This document shows, piece by piece, positions 25,931 to 32,940 of a stretch of 64,000 nucleotides of DNA. This DNA is from Maribacter zhoushanensis (GTDB taxonomy: Bacteria > Bacteroidota > Bacteroidia > Flavobacteriales > Flavobacteriaceae). A program made the position numbers and the translations under genes. The notes beneath the pieces are model-generated. The model was not told the origin of the DNA and ran no database searches. It was given only the letters and a program-made list of their open reading frames with translations. Within the stretch, counting starts at the first letter, position 1, and each line of letters starts with the position of its first letter. The DNA lies in NCBI RefSeq assembly GCF_029350975.1, contig NZ_JARKMR010000003.1, forward strand, positions 517,869-581,868, given 5' to 3'.

Positions 25931-26218
25931 TCAATGCATTAAAATTTCTAATTCTTTGCTGGTCCTGCTTGGTACAAATTCCACCAGTTCATAATCGGCC
26001 AAATCGTTCGTTTTGAAAGGGTCTTTTTCAATAATTTTCAATAACTCTTTTTTATTTGAAATCGTAGCTAGAATAATTCCACCAGTTCTAGGGACTTTTC
26101 TTCCTGATACTTCAAAATTTCCAAGTTCGTATTGTTCATTTAAATACTCGACATGCTGATTCAAATATTCATCCACTTTTTCTAGTGAAGTCTTATAGGT
26201 TATATTAATTATGTACAT
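25931..26218 (-). CDS. YciI-family protein
   Basis: A 95-residue dimeric ferredoxin-like alpha/beta-barrel protein of the YCII family. It begins MYIINITYKTSLEKVDEYLNQH, and the usual family His of the substrate pocket may be the one in NQHVEYL. The end KDPFKTNDLADYELVEFVPSR is typical of this family (DPF motif). The enzyme activity of most members is unknown. It lies 75 bp after the HxlR gene in the same direction, so the two are probably one unit, perhaps in detoxification of a reactive carbonyl or halogenated compound; that is a guess. Confidence 0.85.
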   Translation of the reverse strand: MYIINITYKTSLEKVDEYLNQHVEYLNEQYELGNFEVSGRKVPRTGGIILATISNKKELLKIIEKDPFKTNDLADYELVEFVPSRTSKELEILMH

Positions 26219-26293
26219 ATATGGATTGTCTAATTTAAAGGGAAGCTTACAGTTTGACCGTATAAGGTAAGATCAAACCTGCCAAGAAATAGC

Positions 26294-26650
26294 TTAGATA
26301 TGGCTTGCTGTTTTCATTTTTTCTTTTTCAATTTGGTCATCTCCCCACTTTCTTAAATGGTTAATGAACGGAATTAACTCTATTCCTGTTCCAGTCAGAG
26401 AATATTCAACTTTAGGAGGCACTTCCTTGTATACTTCTCTATGAATTAAATGATCACTCTCTAATTCTCTAAGTGTTTGAGTCAACATTTTTGAGGTAAT
26501 GTTCTGCACCTTTCGTTTTAATTCCCCGTAACGGAGCGTATTTTGTTCGTTATAAATATACCAAAGAATCCTTCCTTTATATTTCCCGCCAATTCGTCTG
26601 AAAGCATAATCCAAAGAACAAATCGGCCCATCTGAAAATTTTTTACTCAT
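26294..26650 (-). CDS. HxlR-family transcriptional regulator
   Basis: A 118-residue winged-helix protein: CSLDYAFRRIGGKYKGRILWYI, then GELKRKVQNITSKMLTQTLRELESDHLIHREVY and EYSLTGTGIELIPFINHLRKWG, the full HxlR/DUF24 pattern. Such regulators respond to quinones, aldehydes or oxidants, often through an N-terminal Cys; a Cys is present at position 11. It is divergent from the dehydrogenase remnant at 26787, as is typical for HxlR and its target oxidoreductase, but that target is now destroyed. Confidence 0.9.
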   Translation of the reverse strand: MSKKFSDGPICSLDYAFRRIGGKYKGRILWYIYNEQNTLRYGELKRKVQNITSKMLTQTLRELESDHLIHREVYKEVPPKVEYSLTGTGIELIPFINHLRKWGDDQIEKEKMKTASHI

Positions 26651-26705
26651 AATACTTAAAATTTTAATATGTATCTATTTGATAATCAATATTAGTAACT
26701 AAAAT

Positions 26706-26729
26706 CATACTATATTACTTTTTAGTATG
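26706..26729. promoter_or_regulatory. Probable HxlR operator
   Basis: A 7-bp inverted repeat CATACTA / TAGTATG with a 10-bp spacer, in the gap between hxlR and the truncated dehydrogenase. Position and symmetry fit a dimeric winged-helix regulator. Confidence 0.5.
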
Positions 26730-26786
26730 TACTTGTCACAAATATACTAGATAGTTATTTTTATACCAAAATAAATTTTTAGACTT

Positions 26787-26855
26787 ATGAAAGCATATCA
26801 ATTAAAGAAATCTGGAGGAATCGACAACCTACAATTAGAGAATGTCGAAAAGATT
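26787..26855 (+). pseudogene. N-terminal fragment of a zinc/quinone oxidoreductase
   Basis: The first 21 codons read MKAYQLKKSGGIDNLQLENV, a typical start of NADPH:quinone reductase or zinc-type alcohol dehydrogenase proteins. After this the homology stops, because the sequence becomes the 3' end of the oppositely oriented radC-like gene. About 300 codons are missing. It keeps the position expected of the HxlR-controlled gene. I read it as a deletion or recombination scar. Confidence 0.7.
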
Positions 26856-27218
26856 TCCCGCTTTTTGAATCTTCTTCGTTATTTGGATATCCGCTTCGCT
26901 AGGCGACAGAGTTCCAGCAGGGTGGTTATGAGCCAAAATAATTGTGGTCGAAAGACTTTTGAGGATTACAGCAAAGAGTATTCGGATATCTACCAAAGTA
27001 CCTGTAAGTCCACCTGAAGACACTTGATAAACACCCTTGACCTTATTGGCATTATTGAGCAATAGTACTTTAAATGTTTCCTGCAGCCCTATAGTGTTTT
27101 TGTTCCAATTCTCGTATAACAGCTTTGCAACAGGTTCCGACATTTGAATTGATTCGGATTCTATTGTTCCTAGGCTCTCGCAATAGCTTATCTTAATTTC
27201 GTTAACTTCGTTTCTCAT
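26835..27218 (-). CDS. RadC/JAB-domain protein, C-terminally truncated
   Basis: 127 residues from the ATG at 27218. It is the short RadC form common in Bacteroidetes mobile elements: an N-terminal NEIKISYCESLGTIES segment and the JAB metalloprotease-like core VYQVSSGGLTGTLVDIRILF and IILAHNHPAGTLSPSEADIQIT. His-x-His of the HNHPAG motif and the following Ser and Asp are kept. The protein ends NLFDIL instead of continuing into the usual last strand (about 20 residues are lost), exactly where the dehydrogenase fragment begins on the other strand. It may still fold, but activity is doubtful. Role unknown; family members travel with SSB and transfer genes. Confidence 0.85.
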   Translation of the reverse strand: MRNEVNEIKISYCESLGTIESESIQMSEPVAKLLYENWNKNTIGLQETFKVLLLNNANKVKGVYQVSSGGLTGTLVDIRILFAVILKSLSTTIILAHNHPAGTLSPSEADIQITKKIQKAGNLFDIL

Positions 27219-27291
27219 TGTTATTCTATTATGGTTAATAATGAAAAGAGGGCGCAACTTTCGAGAGGAACGCCCTCTTTAATTTTAGGGA

Positions 27292-27648
27292 TTAGGCACT
27301 TGCGGAATTACCGTTTTTAGCACCTAATAAAAGGACTTCATTGACAACGACTTCGGTGATGTATCGTTTTTCACCTTCCTCGGTTTCATAGGAACGCGAA
27401 ACCAATTTTCCCTCTACAGCTATTTCCTTTCCCTTACCTGCGTACTTGCCGAGAATTTCAGCCGTCTTTCCCCAAGCAACTATATTATGCCACTCCGTAG
27501 TTTGCACCTTTTCGCTTTTCGGGTTTTTGTAGTATTCATTGGTAGCCAAGGAAACACGGATAACTTTTTTTCCGCTTTCCAAATTTGTGATTTCGGGACT
27601 GTTCCCCACGTTGCCAATTAAACTGACTTTGTTTCTAAGATTACTCAT
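27292..27648 (-). CDS. ssb: Single-stranded DNA-binding protein, element type
   Basis: A 118-residue SSB with the OB fold seen as NKVSLIGNVGNSPEI, VIRVSLATNEYYKNPK, TEWHNIVAWGKTAEILGKYAGKGKEIAVEGKLVSRSYE and YITEVVVNEVLLLG. It lacks the long linker and the acidic DDDLPF-type tail of chromosomal SSB, as usual for copies on conjugative elements and plasmids, which protect single-stranded DNA during transfer or replication. It overlaps the small ORF upstream by 4 bp (ATGA) and is followed by the radC-like gene 73 bp downstream. Confidence 0.95.
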   Translation of the reverse strand: MSNLRNKVSLIGNVGNSPEITNLESGKKVIRVSLATNEYYKNPKSEKVQTTEWHNIVAWGKTAEILGKYAGKGKEIAVEGKLVSRSYETEEGEKRYITEVVVNEVLLLGAKNGNSASA

Positions 27649-27797
27649 AATTGAAAAAAATTAAAGATTAATATGAACTGTTCGAACCTTTCGGACAGCT
27701 TTTGAAATGATTTACTTATTGTATCTAGAGCGTTTTCCTTTTTTATTTTTTGTGCCGCTTTCGATAAGTTGTTTTTGAACGATTTCATCATTTCCAT
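27645..27797 (-). CDS. Small hypothetical protein upstream of ssb (50 aa)
   Basis: Reads MEMMKSFKNNLSKAAQKIKK and continues as a charged amphipathic helix. The frame can be extended to a TTG at 27860. Its TGA overlaps the ssb ATG (ATGA), which suggests translational coupling and argues for a real gene. No family recognised. It might bind DNA or SSB, but this is only a guess from charge and position. Confidence 0.4.
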   Translation of the reverse strand: MEMMKSFKNNLSKAAQKIKKENALDTISKSFQKLSERFEQFILIFNFFQL

Positions 27798-27860
27798 TTT
27801 TAGATTTACTTCCCGTAGAGCCGTCGCTGTTACCTTTTTTTGTTGCTTTATCGGTCTCAA

Positions 27861-28302
27861 TATTTTTAGAATGACGGACTTATAAAAAAGAGCGAGGCAC
27901 GAGCCTGGCTTTATGCAGTCGGACCTTTTAAAAATGTTGTTGTTTTGCCGTCAAAAAAAGGAAACGGTGGCGGGTCGGGAGGTAGGTCTAAAACGCAAAT
28001 GTGAAGTTTGGAAACAACAGAAAGTGGCACAAATGGAAATATGGAATTCCGTTTAAGCGAACGGTATCCCCGATTTTGTATTGGGAATGAAGCGCTCCGT
28101 TCAAGCGCAGCGGAACGGATAAGCGAAATGAAAAGGAAAAATTGGGGATACTGTTCAAGATTTTATGCAGAGAATCTCTTTGCCCGGAATGCAATGGAGG
28201 GGAATGTGCTGAACGGGTTATTCATTCTAATTATCACTACTTACATACATTTTACAAAATGGCAAATAGAAATCTTCTTGATTTATTTAAATGAAAAAAG
28301 AT
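27861..28302. other. Non-coding region with a long stem-loop
   Basis: A 440-bp gap between the ssb unit and the DUF4238 gene, both leftward. It is noticeably richer in G and C than the flanks. One rightward frame (28008-28328) is open for 106 codons but has no recognisable domain, and its first part coincides with the stem-loop at 28059-28156. I take the region as non-coding, possibly an RNA or a transfer/replication origin. Confidence 0.45.
28059..28156 (+). ncRNA. Candidate structured RNA or DNA hairpin (98 nt)
   Basis: Arms 28059-28077 and 28138-28156 pair over 19 positions without a gap; the two non-Watson-Crick positions are both G-U if read as plus-strand RNA. Inside is a second stem, 28096-28102 with 28113-28119 (TCCGTTC/GAACGGA), with further CGCT/AGCG pairing around it. 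The whole folds as one long hairpin. No terminal T-run follows, so it is not a terminator. Candidates are a small RNA, a single-strand or double-strand origin, or the oriT of the parent element. Confidence 0.4.
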
Positions 28303-29373
28303 TCAACTATTTCTCCTTTTATCTCTAAAGAATCTCGCTAAATCCCTTAGCTCAGCAGCGGTACCGTTCAATTCGTAATACTTTGCATGAGGAGTAGGTT
28401 TAACAAAGGATAAATGAAGATTGGTGTCGATATAGTTTTTCTTTTGATGAATCAAGATCGATTGTTTCCCTTCACTTTCATCCATAATTGATTCAGGATA
28501 TTCATTTACTTCAATTTTTTTTAAATCTTTATATTTTAAGGCTTTCTGAGAGAGTTTTTCAAAAAAGTAATCAGTCGCTTTTTCATTCGAAAATATTGTT
28601 TCATTCGCATTTAGAAACATCAATAAGTTGATTTGGTTCACATCCTTAACACTTGCTTCTATTCCAAAGAATTGTCTTCGATTACCAACTTTATAGACCT
28701 TTGGGTCATACATCAAAATGATGTTCTTCGGAGATATTGGGAAAAAGATTTGTAATCCCTTACAGCCCATGCCAGTTCTGCCAAACTCAAATTCTCTTCC
28801 CTTTAGAAACTGGTTATATTTAAAAGTTGGGTTATCTGAAGTAATGAAGGGAATATCTGTTGAATTTGAAATGATTTTTACTTCCATATCAGCCATCATT
28901 GGATAGGATTCTAATAGCATGCCTACATTTTTGACGGGAGCATCATCATATCCTATTTTAAATGAATCAAAGTCATAATTTTCAAAAGTCTTATCGTACT
29001 TCATTATGGTTTTAATAAAAGTATCTGTGAGTTGGTTGAGCTCATCGGCCTGAGCTTTGGTTCTAAAGGCCTGTAAAAGCATAAACAAAACCAATAGTTG
29101 ATATTTTTTGGAGTTTTTCTTAGGTAGTTTTTCGGTTTTGGCAACATCTTTAATGATATGACCGCAAAGGTTCTCAACTTCTCCAAACCACTTTTCCATA
29201 TTAAGGTTACTTCCATAAAAATACTTTTCTTGAGCTTGGTTTTTAAGACCACCTCGTTGAATTATTTTACCAGTTGCTTTCTGATATATTTTAATATGTA
29301 AACCTTTTTGAGCAATACTAAAAAGTCTCAAAAAAAATATGGGTACATAATGCTGTTTTTTGTTTTTAGCCAT
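28303..29373 (-). CDS. DUF4238 domain protein
   Basis: A 356-residue cytosolic protein that starts with the family hallmark KKQHYVPIFFLRLFS. Other family features are the FYGSNLNMEKWFGEVENL region, a helical middle (LLVLFMLLQAFRTKAQADE), and a second conserved block FITSDNPTFKYN and IFFPISPKNIILMYDP. DUF4238 proteins are widespread on mobile elements and genomic islands and their function is unknown; a defence role is sometimes suspected but nothing here proves it. It is the last gene of the element and reads leftward towards ssb, with the structured region between. Confidence 0.85.
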   Translation of the reverse strand: MAKNKKQHYVPIFFLRLFSIAQKGLHIKIYQKATGKIIQRGGLKNQAQEKYFYGSNLNMEKWFGEVENLCGHIIKDVAKTEKLPKKNSKKYQLLVLFMLLQAFRTKAQADELNQLTDTFIKTIMKYDKTFENYDFDSFKIGYDDAPVKNVGMLLESYPMMADMEVKIISNSTDIPFITSDNPTFKYNQFLKGREFEFGRTGMGCKGLQIFFPISPKNIILMYDPKVYKVGNRRQFFGIEASVKDVNQINLLMFLNANETIFSNEKATDYFFEKLSQKALKYKDLKKIEVNEYPESIMDESEGKQSILIHQKKNYIDTNLHLSFVKPTPHAKYYELNGTAAELRDLARFFRDKRRNS

Positions 29374-29605
29374 TCTATTTCAAATCATATAACCTCTAAT
29401 TACAAAAGTAAAGAAGTAACACTATAGGGACTTAATATCCTTTAGGATGTATTAAAAATTCTGGCTATTCAAACTGCCCAAGTAGCATGGGGGTACTACA
29501 TAAAAGAAAATTAGCTGAAAAACAGTAGCAACATTGTGCAAAAGCCGTCAATCGGAATCAAAAAATGTTAAAATTAATGATGAAACGTTAAAATTTAGAA
29601 ATGTG

Positions 29606-29620
29606 TGCACAAAGTGTGCA
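29606..29620. repeat. Element-end palindrome, right copy 1
   Basis: Identical to the left copy (TGCACAAAGTGTGCA), here preceded by GTG so that the symmetric part extends slightly. Exactly 80 bp from copy 2. Confidence 0.65.
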
Positions 29621-29685
29621 TTTCAAGAAAAGATAGGTAGAAATATTATCTGTAAATAATTTTAAATATGTTGAAAATTGATGTG

Positions 29686-29700
29686 TGCACAAAGTGTGCA
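29686..29700. repeat. Element-end palindrome, right copy 2
   Basis: The same 15-mer with the same GTG in front, 49 bp from the tRNA-Arg 3' end. Left-end and right-end placement fits recombinase arm sites. Confidence 0.65.
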
Positions 29701-29713
29701 TTGACAACAAAAA

Positions 29714-29740
29714 AAGGGACAATCCTTTTGGAAGTCCCTT
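29714..29740 (-). terminator. Terminator of tRNA-Arg
   Basis: Stem AAGGGAC / GTCCCTT with a 13-nt loop, followed leftward (minus strand) by a T-run, 8 bp past the tRNA 3' end. Confidence 0.75.
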
Positions 29741-29748
29741 AATTATTG

Positions 29749-29822
<74 letters not shown>

Positions 29823-29849
29823 ATTGTATTTTCATTATTTCAAATTCGC

Positions 29850-29863
29850 CTGCTTAGAAGGCA
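29850..29863. repeat. attR core direct repeat (14 bp)
   Basis: CTGCTTAGAAGGCA, identical to the left core. To its right the tRNA 5' half continues; to its left lies element DNA. Confidence 0.85.
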
Positions 29864-29892
29864 GATGCTCTATCCAGCTGAGCTATGCGACC
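29850..29892 (-). pseudogene. 5' half of the split tRNA-Arg(TCT) gene
   Basis: On the minus strand it starts GGTCGCATAGCTCAGCTGG, with acceptor 5' strand, D-arm and the anticodon stem-loop, and then breaks off into AT-rich DNA. It is complementary to the 3' half at 10911-10955. It keeps its own upstream promoter region and may still be transcribed into the intact tRNA-Arg 28 bp further on. Confidence 0.9.
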
Positions 29893-29997
29893 GACACCAT
29901 TTTTTCAAATGTGGGTGCAAACTTAGTGATTTTTATAGACTGGTAAAACGAAAATCAAACAAAAATTTCAATATTTTTTTGATATGCTCAAATAAGA

Positions 29998-30444
29998 CTA
30001 AGAACGACCTTCATATTGGTCAAAGTTTTCCCATAGCTGATCAAGAACTTTATAGAAAGTTTCAAACTCTTCTTCAGTGATACCCAGTGTACTAACTTTT
30101 CTTAAATCGGTAATAAAGGGCATAACTTGTTTAATAAGAGCGGAACCTTCTTCAGTAATTACAAGTTTATATCTTTTCTGATCATCTCTAAATCTAGACT
30201 TCCTTAAGAAGCCTTTTTTACATAATCCGCTAATAACTCTAGAGGTTGTGGCTCTATTTCTAAAGTTAGATTTGGCAATATCTGCCTGTGAAGCATCTTT
30301 GCCCTCTAAATGTACACGTTGTAAAATTACCCATTGCTCAATGGTAAGATCAATATTATTCTCTGCAAATACCTGTAAAAAGGTACTTTGAACCTTTTTT
30401 AGGGTGCGATCAATGTAAACTCCAAATCCTTCCGTCCTGTCCAT
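29998..30444 (-). CDS. MarR-family transcriptional regulator of the tyrosine cluster
   Basis: 148 residues from the ATG at 30444; the longer frame to 30570 is AT-rich leader. It shows the MarR winged helix: LTIEQWVILQRVHLEGKDASQADIAK, then RNRATTSRVISGLCKKGFLRKSRFRDDQKRYKLVITEEG. It is divergent from the aminotransferase gene, and a dyad (30490-30509) lies between them; a similar dyad precedes hppD. It is therefore likely the repressor of the tyrosine degradation genes, releasing DNA when it binds a pathway intermediate, as MarR-type HmgR/HpaR proteins do. The ligand is inferred. Confidence 0.88.
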   Translation of the reverse strand: MDRTEGFGVYIDRTLKKVQSTFLQVFAENNIDLTIEQWVILQRVHLEGKDASQADIAKSNFRNRATTSRVISGLCKKGFLRKSRFRDDQKRYKLVITEEGSALIKQVMPFITDLRKVSTLGITEEEFETFYKVLDQLWENFDQYEGRS

Positions 30445-30489
30445 AATCCAAATGTTATTACTCCAAATGTAAAGGAGTTTATCGTTAAA

Positions 30490-30509
30490 ATTGTTGTTAA
30501 TGCAACAAT
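30490..30509. promoter_or_regulatory. MarR operator, divergent promoter
   Basis: ATTGTTGTTAATGCAACAAT: 8-bp arms around TAAT, seven of eight positions symmetric. It lies 46 bp upstream of the marR ATG and 35 bp upstream of the aminotransferase ATG. It has the same half-site (GCAACAAT) as the site at 31686. Confidence 0.65.
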
Positions 30510-30543
30510 ATTCAAAAAAAATTGTATTTTTACTACAGATAAA

Positions 30544-31671
30544 ATGGTCCAAACTCAAAGGAATATGCAACTAGGTTTTAAGAAATATATATTAGAGGAT
30601 AGTACTTATAAAGGTGGTGGTAAGAAAATTGTAATGCCAGATGGTATTACAGTACACAAGCTTTCATCAAATGAAAATCCGTTAGGGTACTCGCCAAAAG
30701 TAAAAGAAGCATTGGCAAATGCGTTAGATGATTTGAGTTTCTATCCAGATAATACAGATGTAAGGTTACGTGAAGCTTTGGTAAAAGACTTTGACGGAGC
30801 TTTGGTTGCTGACAATTTTATTACTGCTAATAGTGGTTCAGAAATAATAGATATGATATCTAAAGCATTTTTGAACGAAAATGATGAGGTAATTATTAGT
30901 CAGCCGTGCTTTTTGCCCTATACTGCTTTTACCCGTTGGATGGGTGCAAAGGCAGTCAATGTACCCATGACCGAGAATTACGACTATAATTTAGATGGTA
31001 TTCTTGAAGCAATCACAGATAAAACAAAGTTGGTATTTCTTGCATCGCCTAATAACCCATCGGGCAATTATATTCCCATGGCAGACTTAAGAAACTTTAT
31101 TGAAAAATTACCTGATCATGTAGTGTTGGTTTTAGATGAAGTATACCGACATTTTGCTGAAGCTGAAGATTATACATCGGGCTTACCTTTTGTCGTAGAA
31201 GGTAAAAATGTAATAGCGATTAATAGCTTTTCTAAGACATACGGTTTAGCCGGCCTTAGGGTAGGGTATTGCTATGCTCCTTTAGAAATTAGCAGTTATA
31301 TGCGTAGAATTTGCAAGCCTTTTTTGTTATCTACAATGGCTTTAGAAGGGGCTATAGCTGCATTGGAAGATGTTGATTTTGTGAATAAGACCGTAGCGTT
31401 GGTAAAAGAAGAAAGAAGGTTTATTTTGAACGGACTTGATGCTTTACAGATTAAATACTGGCCTGCACAAGGTAATTTTGTGCTAATAGACCCGCCAATC
31501 ATTGATATGGAGTTTACTTCATTTTTAGAACAACGTGGTATTATGGTGCGCCCTGTAGGTAATTTTGGAGCTCCGGGAAAGGTGAGAATTTCATTTGGGG
31601 TAAGAGAAGCAAATAAAGCACTTTTGGCAGCGCTAGAAGTATTGATGAAAAGCCAAGCCACAACAGCATAA
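30544..31671 (+). CDS. Class I/II aminotransferase (HisC-like), probably aromatic
   Basis: A 375-residue PLP enzyme of the histidinol-phosphate aminotransferase type: SSNENPLGYSPKV, the cofactor-binding NSGSEIID and SPNNPSGNYIP, VLDEVYRHF, the Schiff-base Lys in NSFSKTYGLAGLRVGY and the carboxylate-binding Arg in KVRISFGVREAN. HisC and aromatic aminotransferases are hard to tell apart. Its place as the first gene of an operon with HPPD, homogentisate dioxygenase and fumarylacetoacetase, under a MarR dyad, argues for conversion of tyrosine to 4-hydroxyphenylpyruvate. An ATG 21 bp further in is an alternative start. Confidence 0.88.
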   Translation: MVQTQRNMQLGFKKYILEDSTYKGGGKKIVMPDGITVHKLSSNENPLGYSPKVKEALANALDDLSFYPDNTDVRLREALVKDFDGALVADNFITANSGSEIIDMISKAFLNENDEVIISQPCFLPYTAFTRWMGAKAVNVPMTENYDYNLDGILEAITDKTKLVFLASPNNPSGNYIPMADLRNFIEKLPDHVVLVLDEVYRHFAEAEDYTSGLPFVVEGKNVIAINSFSKTYGLAGLRVGYCYAPLEISSYMRRICKPFLLSTMALEGAIAALEDVDFVNKTVALVKEERRFILNGLDALQIKYWPAQGNFVLIDPPIIDMEFTSFLEQRGIMVRPVGNFGAPGKVRISFGVREANKALLAALEVLMKSQATTA

Positions 31672-31685
31672 AAAATTTTAATATA

Positions 31686-31705
31686 TATGTTGCATAAGCA
31701 ACAAT
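31686..31705. promoter_or_regulatory. MarR operator upstream of hppD
   Basis: The core TGTTGC-ATAA-GCAACA is a perfect 6-bp dyad, and the right half GCAACAAT is identical to that at 30502-30509. It lies 30 bp upstream of the hppD ATG, so hppD may have its own regulated promoter. Confidence 0.6.
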
Positions 31706-31734
31706 AAACGAAATAAAAATATAAAACCAGAACT

Positions 31735-32865
31735 ATGTCAACAACAACAGTAGCACAAAACGATCACAAAGAGGCGCAAGACTTTATGCCTATCAACGGT
31801 ACAGATTATTTAGAGCTTTATGTAAGTAACTCTAAACAAGCGGCACATTATTACAAAACAGCATTCGGTTTTAAATCTTTGGCATATAAAGGTTTGGAGA
31901 CCGGCAGTAGAGATTTTGAATCTTATGTGGTAGAGCAAGATAAAATTAGGTTGGTATTGACGTCACCGTTAAAAAGTGGTACAGATGTAGGTAGGCATAT
32001 AGATAAACATGGCGACGGTGTAAAAATTACGGCTCTTTGGGTTGATGATGCTACTTATGCTTATGAAGAGGCTATGAAAAGAGGTGCCAAAAGTTATATG
32101 GAACCTGTTGCCGAAGAAGATGAATTTGGTAAAGTAGTGCGTTCAGGTATTTATTCTTACGGTGAAGTAGGTCATATTTTCGTTGAAAGAAAAAACTATA
32201 ACGGTACATTTTTACCGGGATACCAAAAATGGGAAAGTGATTATCAACCAACTTCTACAGGTTTAAAGTTTGTAGATCACATGGTAGGTAATGTTGAAGA
32301 AGGCAGAATGAACTATTGGGTAGATTTTTATGCCAATGTTATGGGCTTTAAGCAAATCATGTCTTTTGACGATAAAGATATTTCTACAGATTATACGGCG
32401 TTAATGAGTAAAGTAATGAGTAATGGCAATGGTCGTATTAAATTCCCTATTAATGAGCCGGCACCGGGTATGAAAAAATCTCAGGTAGATGAGTATTTAG
32501 AGTTTTATGAGGGTGAAGGAGTACAACATATTGCAGTTGCTACCGATGATATTGTAAAAACAGTATCTGATTTAAAAAGTAGAGGGGTTGAGTTTTTGAC
32601 GATACCAACAACATACTATGATGTATTGACTGAAAGAGTTGGCGAGATTGATGAAGATATAGACTCTTTGAGAAAGCTAGGTATTTTAGTAGATCGTGAT
32701 GATGAAGGGTATTTATTGCAAATTTTCACCAAAACGGTACAAGCAAGACCAACAATGTTCTTTGAGATCATTCAACGCAAAGGAGCTACTTCTTTTGGAA
32801 AAGGAAATTTCAAAGCTTTGTTTGAAGCTATTGAGCGTGAGCAAGAATTAAGAGGAACTTTATAA
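31735..32865 (+). CDS. hppD: 4-hydroxyphenylpyruvate dioxygenase
   Basis: A non-haem Fe(II) enzyme that converts 4-hydroxyphenylpyruvate to homogentisate. 376 residues, two glyoxalase-fold halves: N-terminal INGTDYLELYVSNSKQAAHYY and the catalytic C-terminal half. Iron ligands are visible as His in KFVDHMVGNV, His in GVQHIAVATDDI and Glu in PTMFFEIIQRKG; the family end SFGKGNFKALFEAIEREQ is complete. It lies second in the tyrosine degradation operon, 64 bp after the aminotransferase, with a MarR dyad in the gap. Confidence 0.97.
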   Translation: MSTTTVAQNDHKEAQDFMPINGTDYLELYVSNSKQAAHYYKTAFGFKSLAYKGLETGSRDFESYVVEQDKIRLVLTSPLKSGTDVGRHIDKHGDGVKITALWVDDATYAYEEAMKRGAKSYMEPVAEEDEFGKVVRSGIYSYGEVGHIFVERKNYNGTFLPGYQKWESDYQPTSTGLKFVDHMVGNVEEGRMNYWVDFYANVMGFKQIMSFDDKDISTDYTALMSKVMSNGNGRIKFPINEPAPGMKKSQVDEYLEFYEGEGVQHIAVATDDIVKTVSDLKSRGVEFLTIPTTYYDVLTERVGEIDEDIDSLRKLGILVDRDDEGYLLQIFTKTVQARPTMFFEIIQRKGATSFGKGNFKALFEAIEREQELRGTL

Positions 32866-32940
32866 GTTCAACAAATTTCTTAAGCATTTAAGAATAGCGT
32901 ATTTTTAAAAGTAGAGTATTAACTAGATTAACGAACGTAT

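Larger units (their letters stand above)
29374..29748. other. Right-end attachment region of the element
   Basis: 375 bp without ORFs. It contains two copies of the 15-bp palindrome and the terminator of the tRNA-Arg. It would form part of attP in the excised circle. Confidence 0.6.

Noticed and set aside
28008-28328. 106-aa plus-strand ORF upstream of DUF4238
   Set aside because: No domain recognised, and its first part coincides with the long hairpin. I prefer a non-coding structured region, although I cannot fully exclude a short gene.
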